Positions 9,430-18,293 of a stretch of DNA of 64,000 nt are shown here, piece by piece. Within the stretch, counting starts at the first letter, position 1, and each line of letters begins with the position of its first letter. The notes under the pieces are model-generated. The model was not told where the DNA came from, searched no databases, and saw nothing but the letters and a program-made list of their open reading frames with translations. This stretch comes from JAHDCJ01 sp039028895 (lineage in GTDB: Bacteria; Bacteroidota; Bacteroidia; Chitinophagales; Saprospiraceae). The stretch lies in NCBI GenBank assembly GCA_039028895.1, contig JBCCHF010000031.1, forward strand, positions 1-64,000, written 5' to 3'. Position numbers and translations under genes: made by a program.

Positions 9430-11196
9430 TCAATTTGACCCAAAATAGCGATAAACAGGATATCTGCGGTGTGTTGGTTCATAATGTGGCGAATTCTTGT
9501 AGACAAACTCAAGTTGACGGTAAGCCGATTTGGCAAATTCTTCATCTTCGGATTTTCTTTGTTCCAGTTGCTTTTTGAGATCAGGATTTTCAGCCAGTAT
9601 CTTTGCAGCAAGGTCTTCAAAGACATAAGACGAGAAATATTCCTTTTGCTGTAGAATGGAGTCAAAGAAATTCCATGCGAAATAACTGTCAGGTGCTTGT
9701 GGTTCAAGCGTCTCAATAATATATCGATTGCAATCCTGATTGGTTACTACCTCGTAATCTCCAGCCACCATGGTCATGGCCTCAGTCCTTTTTTCGACTA
9801 TTACATTTGAATGGAGATAATGACCTTCATATGCATCTCTATCCTTGAAATCACGGATATAATATACTTCGACCTCAACAGTTTTTGGTTCTGTTAGTGT
9901 GGTTATTTCCACTCCGTTCAACTCAAGCCGTTCGATAACTTCGGTCCATGCCTGCGGGATAAAATAACTATCTGGACGATCTACAGAAAGTTTTGACTTA
10001 TAGGTCTTCCAATATGGAATTTCCATTTCATATGGTTCGTTACGGTCGTAATACAAACGATCCATTCCGGTAATGGCACTTGGTTTGCGTTTCGCCGTAT
10101 AGCCTTTAAACATAAGTACATCCTGTTTGCTGCGGTCCAATTCCCAATCAATGTCAAAAACCATTTGAGTTTTTGTGGATTCATTAACCTGTCGGCGTAT
10201 GCGGTCGAGGGTGAGCCCCATCGGTCCGTTCAAAGCCTCTAGCATTGCTTCGAGAAACGCTTTTGTCGATGCTACTCTGTCTTCAAAAGGCTTTAGCATA
10301 TGCGCCTCAGGCATAAATGACAGGGTGTTAAATAAAGCTGCATATCCAGAGCTGTAACGTGGAGAGTCAAGGAAAGCCAAAATGCCTTCATGGGGTGACT
10401 CCCGTGCATAAACGTAAGGGGTCATTTCCCAGTTGCGGTTTTTCATTTCTGCATATAACTTCGGCATCAATTCCTGATCGAGGAAATTACCCAATGACGG
10501 ATGTAGCTTGTTGTGCTGTGTAGCAATCATGGTCATCGTATACTGGTAATCTGCACCATTAGAAGTATGTGTATCTACAAAAACATCAGGCTCCCATTCT
10601 CTGAAAATGATTGTAAAGGCTTTTGCATTTTTGGAATCGCATTTTATAAAATCCCGGTTAAGGTCAAGATTGCGCGCATTGCCCCTGAAACCATAACTTT
10701 CAGGGCCATCCTGGTTAGTGCGTGTATGCGAATTCCGATTCAACGCTCCACCAATATTATACATCGGGATCATGCATAAAACAACATTGTCAAGCATTGC
10801 CGAAGCTTCCGAGTCCATGATCAGGTCTCTGACCAATTGCATTGAAGCATCTACACCACAAGGCTCTCCAGGATGAATTCCATTGTTGACGAGAAATATT
10901 CGTTTGCCGTTTTTGCGTGCAGCATCAGGATCAAAATTGCCATCATTGGATATTACTGCAAGGTGTAGAGGTTTTCCAGCATCAGTAGAGCCATAAGTTC
11001 GCAATTCAATAAATGGATGTTTTGCTGCAGCTTCAAAAAAAGCGATGGTTTCCGCATAAGTAGCTGTAGCATTCTTGTTTTGTTCATGCGGTATAGGTGG
11101 TAAGCTAAAATCCGAATCCTTCATCTGGGCAATCGTTTTTTTGGTATGACATCCTGCAAACAGGACAATTGAAACTAAAGCGAAACATAACCTCAT
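9430..11196 (-). CDS. M14-family zinc carboxypeptidase-like lipoprotein
   Basis: The 588-residue product has a lipoprotein signal (LFAGC, Cys16). The M14 domain shows the HxxE zinc pair in GIHPGEPCG (His108, Glu111), an Arg/Asn substrate region RNLDLNRD (about 176-182) and the third zinc ligand in FVDTHTSNG (His210). The C-terminal half is beta-rich and lacks a recognised domain. It should trim peptides at the outer membrane or periplasm. It is the first gene of the run M14, isoaspartyl peptidase, RluA, ABC ATPase. The 138-nt gap upstream separates it from a divergent protease gene, and I see no clear promoter there. Confidence 0.85.
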   Translation of the reverse strand: MRLCFALVSIVLFAGCHTKKTIAQMKDSDFSLPPIPHEQNKNATATYAETIAFFEAAAKHPFIELRTYGSTDAGKPLHLAVISNDGNFDPDAARKNGKRIFLVNNGIHPGEPCGVDASMQLVRDLIMDSEASAMLDNVVLCMIPMYNIGGALNRNSHTRTNQDGPESYGFRGNARNLDLNRDFIKCDSKNAKAFTIIFREWEPDVFVDTHTSNGADYQYTMTMIATQHNKLHPSLGNFLDQELMPKLYAEMKNRNWEMTPYVYARESPHEGILAFLDSPRYSSGYAALFNTLSFMPEAHMLKPFEDRVASTKAFLEAMLEALNGPMGLTLDRIRRQVNESTKTQMVFDIDWELDRSKQDVLMFKGYTAKRKPSAITGMDRLYYDRNEPYEMEIPYWKTYKSKLSVDRPDSYFIPQAWTEVIERLELNGVEITTLTEPKTVEVEVYYIRDFKDRDAYEGHYLHSNVIVEKRTEAMTMVAGDYEVVTNQDCNRYIIETLEPQAPDSYFAWNFFDSILQQKEYFSSYVFEDLAAKILAENPDLKKQLEQRKSEDEEFAKSAYRQLEFVYKNSPHYEPTHRRYPVYRYFGSN

Positions 11197-11334
11197 GCTT
11201 TGGGAATTTTTAATAAAGATATCAAGGTTTAGTATATTGTGTTCATCATTTTTTTCAATTTAAAGTGACTTTTTAGTTTTCAAAAGTCATAACTACAGGT
11301 TAATCAATTTTTATCCACAAAATAAACTGATCCT

Positions 11335-12900
11335 ATGCCTATTAGAATGGAAGAAGATCCCAAAAATGGGGGTCGGGAAAATTTTCCGGAGCATGACCCC
11401 AGGGATCCTGGACGTCGTGGCCCAAACAAAGGCCTGCTATTGCTACTAGCGGCTTTCCTTTTCAGAAAAAATCCTAAATTATTATTCTTGCTTTTAGCCG
11501 TTGGTGCGGTTTGGTATTTTTTCCTTGGTGGTGCGGCCATGTTTTCCTCCCAAGGCGGTGGCGAAACTGCAGATAATGCAGGGTTCACTTTTGGTGCTGA
11601 ATTCGACGAAGCCAAATATGATGCAACAGAAGTCTTCGAACCACTTGCTTACGGTAATTGGAACCAGTTACCAGCACAAGTTTCACTTGAACGTTATGCT
11701 CCAAGGCGACTCAACCAGGGACGCCAGGGCTCCTGTGTAGGATGGTCTTCAGCCTATGCAGCCGGTACGATATTGCAGGCAAGAGCCAATAACGCCGACC
11801 CTAATCAAATAGCCTTCAGTCCTTCTTTTCTTTATAACCAGATCGCTTTACGCGGATGCCAGGGGGCTTACATCGGAGAAGCCATGGAAGCAATGCGCCA
11901 AAATGGAGGCTTAACAATGTCTCAATTTCCATACGAAGAAAGAAGTTGTTCTGCCCGGCCATCATCAAGTGAGATCAGAGAAGCACAAAATTACAGGATC
12001 AAGGGATATCAAAGACTTACCCTTGGCGGGAATAATTACAAGCCAGACATCCAGGCTATCAAGCAAAATCTGGCACAGGGAGCACCTGTTGTGATCGGAA
12101 TGCAGGTTGGTGGAAGCTTCATGAGATCAATGGAAGGCCGTAAAATCTGGCAGCCTACCAGGAACGATTATAATATGGTTGGCTATAGTGGCCACGCCAT
12201 GTGTGCCATCGGTTACGATGACAACTTAGGCGGAGGAGCTTTCCAAATCATGAATAGCTGGGGAGAACGTTGGGGGGAGAGTGGAATCAGCTGGGTTAGC
12301 TATAAAGACTTCGACTATTTCGTTAAGGAAGCTTATGGCCTCTACCCTATGGGACAGGCTGATCCCGCAAAAGCCAATGAATTGGCAGCAAAATTTGGAT
12401 TGGTTGATAATGAGTCACAAAGCCTGATCTACATGGTGCAAAAAGGCCCTAACGTATTCAGAACGAGAAGTCCTTTAAATGTTGGTCAGAAATTCAAGGT
12501 AGCCATCACCAACTCTTCCGAATGTTACACCTATGTATTTGGGCAGGAAACTGATGGTTCGAGTTATGTCCTGTTTCCATATACCGCCAAGCACTCTGCT
12601 TATTGTGGGATCACTGGTACTCGCCTTTTCCCAAAAGATTACTCAATGGTTCCGGATGATAAGGGCAGTAAAGATGTCATTGCCGTGGTGGTTTCAAAAG
12701 AAAAACTACCTTACAACGACCTCAATACTTTGATCAACAGTAGTTCGGCTTCTACTTTCGCAGGTAAATTCAATGAAGTTCTGGGTGAATTCACACTATC
12801 AAACCTTGAATTTGAGGCCGGAGAATCTATAGACTTTTCAGGAAGAATACGGGATAACAAAGTCGCTGTAACTGCTATTCTGGAAATTGATAAAAGATAA
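11335..12900 (+). CDS. Membrane-anchored papain-like (C1) cysteine protease
   Basis: A 521-residue protein with a proline/glycine-rich polar N-terminus, a hydrophobic segment (about 33-70, broken by RKNPK) and then a C1A peptidase domain. Catalytic Cys134 lies in QGRQGSCVGWS with the oxyanion Gln128, His287 in GYSGHAMCAIGYDD, and Asn307 in IMNSWGERWG. A C-terminal beta domain (about 370-510) resembles DUF4384. The catalytic domain is probably outside the cytoplasmic membrane. A second ATG lies four codons downstream (11347). A strong terminator follows the stop codon. Confidence 0.9.
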   Translation: MPIRMEEDPKNGGRENFPEHDPRDPGRRGPNKGLLLLLAAFLFRKNPKLLFLLLAVGAVWYFFLGGAAMFSSQGGGETADNAGFTFGAEFDEAKYDATEVFEPLAYGNWNQLPAQVSLERYAPRRLNQGRQGSCVGWSSAYAAGTILQARANNADPNQIAFSPSFLYNQIALRGCQGAYIGEAMEAMRQNGGLTMSQFPYEERSCSARPSSSEIREAQNYRIKGYQRLTLGGNNYKPDIQAIKQNLAQGAPVVIGMQVGGSFMRSMEGRKIWQPTRNDYNMVGYSGHAMCAIGYDDNLGGGAFQIMNSWGERWGESGISWVSYKDFDYFVKEAYGLYPMGQADPAKANELAAKFGLVDNESQSLIYMVQKGPNVFRTRSPLNVGQKFKVAITNSSECYTYVFGQETDGSSYVLFPYTAKHSAYCGITGTRLFPKDYSMVPDDKGSKDVIAVVVSKEKLPYNDLNTLINSSSASTFAGKFNEVLGEFTLSNLEFEAGESIDFSGRIRDNKVAVTAILEIDKR

Positions 12901-12926
12901 ATATCGCATTATTATTTCTGCGTTTG

Positions 12927-12962
12927 AAACTCCTGGCTTTTTCGGTTGGGAGTTTTTTTTTG
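12927..12962 (+). terminator. Rho-independent terminator after the C1 protease gene
   Basis: AAACTCC (12927-12933) pairs with GGAGTTT (12949-12955) around a 15-nt loop and runs into a tract of T. It lies 27 nt past the stop codon at 12900. Confidence 0.8.
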
Positions 12963-12987
12963 CCTGATAGGAACTTTTTTACTGTAT

Positions 12988-13012
12988 ACTTAGTTTTAAA
13001 TTTAAACTAAGT
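12988..13012. promoter_or_regulatory. Inverted repeat before the SPFH gene, possible operator
   Basis: ACTTAGTTT (12988-12996) and AAACTAAGT (13004-13012) are perfect 9-nt arms around TAAATTT. The repeat ends 24 nt before the ATG at 13037, where a promoter or operator would lie. It has no T tract, so it is unlikely to be a second terminator. Confidence 0.4.
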
Positions 13013-13036
13013 TATTTCACCTAAAAAACAATCATC

Positions 13037-14053
13037 ATGTTCGGAATTCGTTTTATTAAATTTGATGCTATGACCTATGTAATCCAGTATAAGAGTGGCA
13101 AGGTCAAGCGAGAAGGCCGAGGGCTTTCATTTTGGTATTATGCACCAAACACTTCCATAGTCGCCATCCCAATTGGTTCTGACGATGCGCCATTTATTTT
13201 TGAAGAAACCACTTCAGATTTTCAAACGGTTACAGTACAAGGACAAATAACCTATAAAATCCAGGATCCTAAACAATTGGCAGAATTACTGGATTTCACG
13301 GTTAATAACCGGGGAGGAAGGAAATCCGAAGATTATGAGAAACTAGCCCAAAGGCTGGTCAATGAAGCCCAAACTGCGACCACTACTTTTTTGCAGGGTC
13401 TCAATGTCCGTGAAGCTATCCGAAGCTCAAAAGCCCTTGAGGCACAAATCATTAACGGGCTACTCGGATCAGAAGCTGTCAGGTTGTTGGGTATCGAACC
13501 ACTTAGCGTCACAATTCTTGGCGTAAAACCAAATCCAGAAATGGCAAGAGCCCTGGAAGCTGAGACCAGGGAAGGACTCCAGCAAGAAGCTGATGAAGCC
13601 ATTTATGCCCGTCGAAAATTTGCCGTTGACCAGGAGCGAACCATCAAGGAATCTGAGCTCAATACTGAGATCGCTGTTGAAGAAAAGAAGAAGCAAATCT
13701 CAGAAAAGAAAATGGAAGCTGAAGTCCAAAAGGCCGAAAACAACCGGAAACTAAGAGAGATGAAAGTTGCAGCAGACATTTCCATTGAGGAAGAGCGTAA
13801 ACAGCTTATTGAATTACTCTCAGACAATAAAAAACGCCAGGCTGAAACTGAAGCTTATCGCCTCCAGAAATTGCTAGGACAATACAAGGACATGGATTGG
13901 AAAACTTTGCTGGCCATTAATGGCAAAAATGATGCAAAATTGAACATCGCTCTGGCCTTCCGTGAACTCGCAGAGAATGCCGATAAGATCGGTTCTTTGA
14001 ACATCACCCCCGACCTGCTGACGCAATTGGTTGAACAACCTGCAGGGAACTAG
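13037..14053 (+). CDS. SPFH/band 7 domain protein
   Basis: The 338-residue product has an SPFH/prohibitin-like domain (about 1-190) with sequence such as DFQTVTVQGQITYKIQDP, and a long charged helix rich in Glu/Lys (about 180-285) expected to form a coiled coil. Unlike most SPFH proteins there is no N-terminal membrane helix. SPFH proteins assemble into large ring-like scaffolds at membranes; the role here is unknown. It lies 46 nt upstream of an NAD-kinase-like gene, which suggests a two-gene operon starting after the terminator at 12927-12962. Confidence 0.85.
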   Translation: MFGIRFIKFDAMTYVIQYKSGKVKREGRGLSFWYYAPNTSIVAIPIGSDDAPFIFEETTSDFQTVTVQGQITYKIQDPKQLAELLDFTVNNRGGRKSEDYEKLAQRLVNEAQTATTTFLQGLNVREAIRSSKALEAQIINGLLGSEAVRLLGIEPLSVTILGVKPNPEMARALEAETREGLQQEADEAIYARRKFAVDQERTIKESELNTEIAVEEKKKQISEKKMEAEVQKAENNRKLREMKVAADISIEEERKQLIELLSDNKKRQAETEAYRLQKLLGQYKDMDWKTLLAINGKNDAKLNIALAFRELAENADKIGSLNITPDLLTQLVEQPAGN

Positions 14054-14099
14054 AATCAGGGTGATCTGATCAATCATTTGACCAACGAAAATTTGCAAA

Positions 14100-15038
14100 A
14101 TGAATATTCTGACCAAACCAGATAAGATCATAATTGTCGCAGCCAAATCAAGACTCCAAAAACTCAAGGCGCGATACAATACAATCTCCCAAACCAAATT
14201 CTATATGAAGCGAAAAGGGATTGACCTTGAGGATGTTCTTGAAGAGGACTATAGTCTCCAGAATGCAGTAGCTGTAGCACAGAAAGAGTTGTCATCCATC
14301 TTGAAAACGAAGGTGGTTGACAAGTCTTTTTTGCCAAATTACATGTTTAGCGAAAGCGATGTTGTCGTTGTTATTGGACAAGATGGACTTGTCGCCAATA
14401 CAGCAAAATACGTTCACGGTATCCCGATTATTGGAGTAAACCCTGAACCAGACAGATTTGATGGTTTTCTACTACCATTTAACCTTTCAGAAGTAGAATC
14501 GGTAGTGGAAAAAGTATTAGATAATAGATATAATTTCACCAATGTCACTATGGCAAAAGCCAAATTGGATGATGGTCAAAGTTTATTGGCATTTAACGAC
14601 TTGTTCATCGGTCCTCAAAACCATGCATCAGCAAGGTACAAGATCCACTTTGGAAATGCTCATGAACAGCAATCATCAAGTGGTATTATTGTCTCAACCG
14701 GCGCAGGATCAACAGGTTGGCTAAGTTCATTGATCAATATGGCGAATGGGATAAGCCAGGCCTTCTCAGCCTCTCCTGTTATAGACCAACAACGATTTGA
14801 ATGGGACAGGGATGAATTGGTTTACATTGTTCGCGAGCCGTTTCTCAGCAAAACCTCTACAGTTCAATTAAGTGCTGGCCGGATATTGCCAAATAATGAG
14901 TTGAAGATAGAATCTTTGATGCCTAAAAACGGCGTTATTTTTAGTGACGGAATTCAAGCAGATTACCTCGAATTTAACACCGGCTCAATTGCCCACATTG
15001 GATTGGCAGCAGAAAAAGCCAAGCTGGTAACATCATAA
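14100..15038 (+). CDS. NAD-kinase-like ATP-dependent kinase family protein
   Basis: A 312-residue protein of the NAD kinase/diacylglycerol kinase-like fold. It has GQDG (93-96) in place of the canonical GGDGT motif, FNDLFIG (about 165-171) in place of the NE motif, and STGAGSTGW (199-207) matching the family's TPTGSTAY loop. The catalytic Asp of GxDG is kept (Asp95), but the neighbouring Gly and Thr are changed, so the substrate may not be NAD. Some relatives are labelled sugar kinases without proof. Position directly behind an SPFH gene suggests that the two work together. Confidence 0.75.
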   Translation: MNILTKPDKIIIVAAKSRLQKLKARYNTISQTKFYMKRKGIDLEDVLEEDYSLQNAVAVAQKELSSILKTKVVDKSFLPNYMFSESDVVVVIGQDGLVANTAKYVHGIPIIGVNPEPDRFDGFLLPFNLSEVESVVEKVLDNRYNFTNVTMAKAKLDDGQSLLAFNDLFIGPQNHASARYKIHFGNAHEQQSSSGIIVSTGAGSTGWLSSLINMANGISQAFSASPVIDQQRFEWDRDELVYIVREPFLSKTSTVQLSAGRILPNNELKIESLMPKNGVIFSDGIQADYLEFNTGSIAHIGLAAEKAKLVTS

Positions 15039-15130
15039 ATTGCCAGTCACGTTCGATCAAAAAATCTGTACGAAATTGAATTATAGCGACTTATCTTCGT
15101 GAATCCCCAAAGACGTATATATTGACGAAC

Positions 15131-15136
15131 AAGGAG
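15131..15136 (+). promoter_or_regulatory. Shine-Dalgarno site of the first TonB receptor gene
   Basis: AAGGAG sits 4 nt before the ATG at 15141. A good Shine-Dalgarno sequence is unusual in this window, where most starts lack one, and it supports this start. Confidence 0.6.
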
Positions 15137-15140
15137 ATTT

Positions 15141-18044
15141 ATGAGACCAGCTTCCGTTAATAGCGTTGTGGCGAGGCTATTTTTTCTATTTACTGTACTG
15201 CTTTTAATGAAGAGTCAGGATGTTCTGGCTCAAAGGATTACCATTAGGGGAACCGTAACTGATGCAGTGACCAAAAAGCCTATTGCCTATGCTTCTGTTT
15301 ACATCAAAGACATCCAAATTGGTGTAACCACTGACAAGAGTGGGAAATTCACTTTAAAAACCAATGTAGTTAAACTCCCATTTGACATTGTCTTTTCAGC
15401 AACAGACTTTGTAAAAGAGGAAGTTAAAGTCGTTGAAAATAATCAATCTGTTCGCGTTGCGCTCAGGCCGCGACCAGTGATTTTTACCGACGACAGGATT
15501 GAAGCAGCCTCTCTTTCAAAGGAAAGTTTGCTTGAATCGCCCGTCACAATTAATTACCTGGACAACAGGATGGTAAGGTCTGCCCCATCTGCCAATTTCT
15601 ATGATATGCTGGGCAATCTTAAGGAAGTGCAGCTCAACACCAACAGCCTTGCATTTAATTCATTGAATGCAAGAGGTTTTGCAACTTTCAATAATGGCCG
15701 TTTTGTACAAATAATTGATGGCATGAACAATGCCCCACCAGGTTTGAACTTTGCGCTGGGCAACCTGGTCGGCATCTCTGAACTTGACATTGATAATATC
15801 GAATTGATTCCAGGCACTGCTTCAGCGCTCTATGGTCCAAACGCCTTTAATGGTATTGTATTTCTCAATAGTAAAGACCCATTTCAATACCAGGGATTGA
15901 GCGCCATGGTTAAAACCGGCGCCAATATGCAGGAAGCCACAGGGACACAACCCTTCTGGGAAACGGCTGTTCGCCTGGGCGGTGTCGTCGGAGAAGCTAA
16001 GCGGTTGGGGTTCAAGTTTAACTTCTCCATGATGCAGGGTCAGGACTGGATAGCTGATGATACAACAGATATCGACCAAAATCCAATTAACGAACCATTC
16101 AGAGGCGCCAACAGCCCGTCATACGATGGTGTAAATGTCTATGGCGATGAAATTGCGCAAACTATTAACATCGATGAAATAGTCCGGCAACTGATCGGAT
16201 CAAGCCTCAATCTGCCTTCCATAAGAGTAGCAAGAACCGGATATGCCGAAAAGTATATTACAGATAACAAGGCGCAATCTATTAAGCTTGATGGTGCTAT
16301 TCACTATAAGCTGACGCCCAATATGCAACTCATAGGGCAGGTACGCTATGGCAAGGGCTCTTCTGTTTACCAGGGCACTAACCGTATTGCTTTTCGAGAT
16401 GTTTCACAAAGGCAGTTCAAACTAGAGGTTAAAGATCCCAACTTCGTTATCAGGGCCTACCACAGCCAGGAAGACTCTGGCGACTCCTATGACACACGCT
16501 TTGCTGCATGGAACATCAATCGCTACTGGAAATCTGACCTTGACTGGTTTACCCAATATACCCAAGCCTATATTGCAAGTTTGCTTGGTCTGGGGATCCC
16601 TCAAGCCACTACCCCGATGGAAGCCCATGGTTTTGCGCGTAGTATAGCAGATGAAGGCCGTTTGACACCTGATGATCCTAAATTCGCTGAAGTCAGGGAT
16701 AGTATTCTCCAAATAACCGACCTCGCGAGAGGTTCAAAAGTAGTTGACAAGTCATCAATTTTCAGGGTTGAGGCCAACTATAATCTCGCCAATATTTTCA
16801 AACCCATTCAACTCCAGTTTGGTGGCAACTTTCAGCGTTATAATCTCAACTCGCAAGGTACTTTGTTCAATGATGCTGATGGTCCGATCAGCTATAGTGA
16901 ATTTGGCCTTTTACTCAAAGCCGGAAAGTCCTTTTTTGACCGAAAACGACTCAACATTACCGGATTTGCAAGGTATGACAAAAACGACAACTTTGAAGGT
17001 ATTTTCACCTATCGGGGATCGTCGGTCCTCAGCCTGGGACCTGAAAAAGAGCATAACTTCAGAGCCTCTTATCAAACTGGATTCCGTTACCCTGATCCAC
17101 CTGGCCAGTTTTTGGCGATTAATCTCGGTGTCGTTAGATCTCTGGGTGGCACAGAAGAAAACATCAATAATTATGAATTGGAGGTAGACTATTTCGATGA
17201 TTTCGGAGATCTGCAAACAACATTGGTTCAAGGACCAAAAATCTATGCCAATTCTTATACGGCTACTTCTGTTCAACAATTTTCAGCAGCTTTTTCAGAA
17301 AGTATTGCTGATGGAGAAAGTCCTGTAAATGCAGCTACCCTGAATGCGCCAATTCTCCAACCATTGGAAATTGATTTTATTCGTCCCGAAAAAATCACGA
17401 GTTGGGAAATAGGCTATAAAGGGCTCATTCAACAAAAATTATTGATTGACTTTAATTTTTTCCATAGTCGTTATAAAGATTTTCATGCCTTCACTAATGC
17501 TGTTCATGTATTGACTGGTGATGTTAATGATGCTTCAGGATTACTGGATGTTATAAATAATCGGTTTACCACTTTTGAGCTTATCCAGAATGCTCCAGGA
17601 ACAGTCGCCCTTCGCGGGGTTGGCCTGGGCTTAAATTATGCTTTCAAGCGATCTTTTACACTTGGTGGCAATTATACTTTCTTAAGCACGAAAGCAGATG
17701 GCGACGCTAATCCTGAGCTTTTGCCAGGGCTGAATGCGCCAAAACACAAAATGGTTTTTTCTTTTGGCAGTTATAGCGTTGGAAAATCAAAAATGGGGTT
17801 CTTGTTCAATATCACCTTTAGTGATGATTACTATTGGAAGGCGCGATTTGCTTCTGGTCCAGTCAATGACTATATCACTATTGATCTGCAAGCTAATTAC
17901 AGGATACCTGTCGTCAATACAACCGTAAAAATCGGAGCGACGAATTTAATGAACAGGGAATATCGTCAAGCCATTGGAACCCCCAGTCAGGGCGCCCGGT
18001 ATTACATCAGCCTTGTCTATAACGGTACGAAACGTTTTTTCTAA
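15141..18044 (+). CDS. TonB-dependent outer-membrane receptor, copy 1
   Basis: A 967-residue receptor with signal peptide (to about AQR, residue 31), a carboxypeptidase-regulatory-like domain (about 32-115, RGTVTDAVTKKPIAYASVYI), a plug domain (about 130-245, with LNARGFATFNNGRFVQIIDG and ALYGPNAFNGIV) and a long beta barrel ending in YNGTKRFF, an aromatic terminus typical of outer-membrane proteins. It should import an energised substrate across the outer membrane with TonB-ExbBD. No SusD partner follows, so this is not a classical glycan-utilisation pair. The substrate is unknown. It is a tandem paralogue of the gene at 18294-21245. Confidence 0.92.
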   Translation: MRPASVNSVVARLFFLFTVLLLMKSQDVLAQRITIRGTVTDAVTKKPIAYASVYIKDIQIGVTTDKSGKFTLKTNVVKLPFDIVFSATDFVKEEVKVVENNQSVRVALRPRPVIFTDDRIEAASLSKESLLESPVTINYLDNRMVRSAPSANFYDMLGNLKEVQLNTNSLAFNSLNARGFATFNNGRFVQIIDGMNNAPPGLNFALGNLVGISELDIDNIELIPGTASALYGPNAFNGIVFLNSKDPFQYQGLSAMVKTGANMQEATGTQPFWETAVRLGGVVGEAKRLGFKFNFSMMQGQDWIADDTTDIDQNPINEPFRGANSPSYDGVNVYGDEIAQTINIDEIVRQLIGSSLNLPSIRVARTGYAEKYITDNKAQSIKLDGAIHYKLTPNMQLIGQVRYGKGSSVYQGTNRIAFRDVSQRQFKLEVKDPNFVIRAYHSQEDSGDSYDTRFAAWNINRYWKSDLDWFTQYTQAYIASLLGLGIPQATTPMEAHGFARSIADEGRLTPDDPKFAEVRDSILQITDLARGSKVVDKSSIFRVEANYNLANIFKPIQLQFGGNFQRYNLNSQGTLFNDADGPISYSEFGLLLKAGKSFFDRKRLNITGFARYDKNDNFEGIFTYRGSSVLSLGPEKEHNFRASYQTGFRYPDPPGQFLAINLGVVRSLGGTEENINNYELEVDYFDDFGDLQTTLVQGPKIYANSYTATSVQQFSAAFSESIADGESPVNAATLNAPILQPLEIDFIRPEKITSWEIGYKGLIQQKLLIDFNFFHSRYKDFHAFTNAVHVLTGDVNDASGLLDVINNRFTTFELIQNAPGTVALRGVGLGLNYAFKRSFTLGGNYTFLSTKADGDANPELLPGLNAPKHKMVFSFGSYSVGKSKMGFLFNITFSDDYYWKARFASGPVNDYITIDLQANYRIPVVNTTVKIGATNLMNREYRQAIGTPSQGARYYISLVYNGTKRFF

Positions 18045-18132
18045 CAACGCGCGCTCATTTTTTGAAAAAAACTCCCCCTTTCGGAGAATAATTGAGATAA
18101 ATGAATTCGTGTAATTTGCCAGAAAAATTGGA

Positions 18133-18140
18133 TAACTTTG
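18133..18140 (+). promoter_or_regulatory. -7 promoter element before the second TonB receptor
   Basis: TAACTTTG matches TAnnTTTG; TTTG at 18115-18118 is 14 nt upstream, closer than usual. If used, the transcript would carry a leader of roughly 150 nt before the ATG at 18294. No riboswitch class was recognised in that leader. Confidence 0.3.
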
Positions 18141-18293
18141 GCTCAAAGTTTAATGGTTCCGAATTAAATCCGGTTATTATACCAATTTTGCCAAAATACT
18201 TGACATTTTTTTCAGTGTTTCGGCAGAAAATTTTAAACTTGCTTAACCGATCTATTTTACCAACTAACCATTGTTTCATTCAAAACAATTTCT

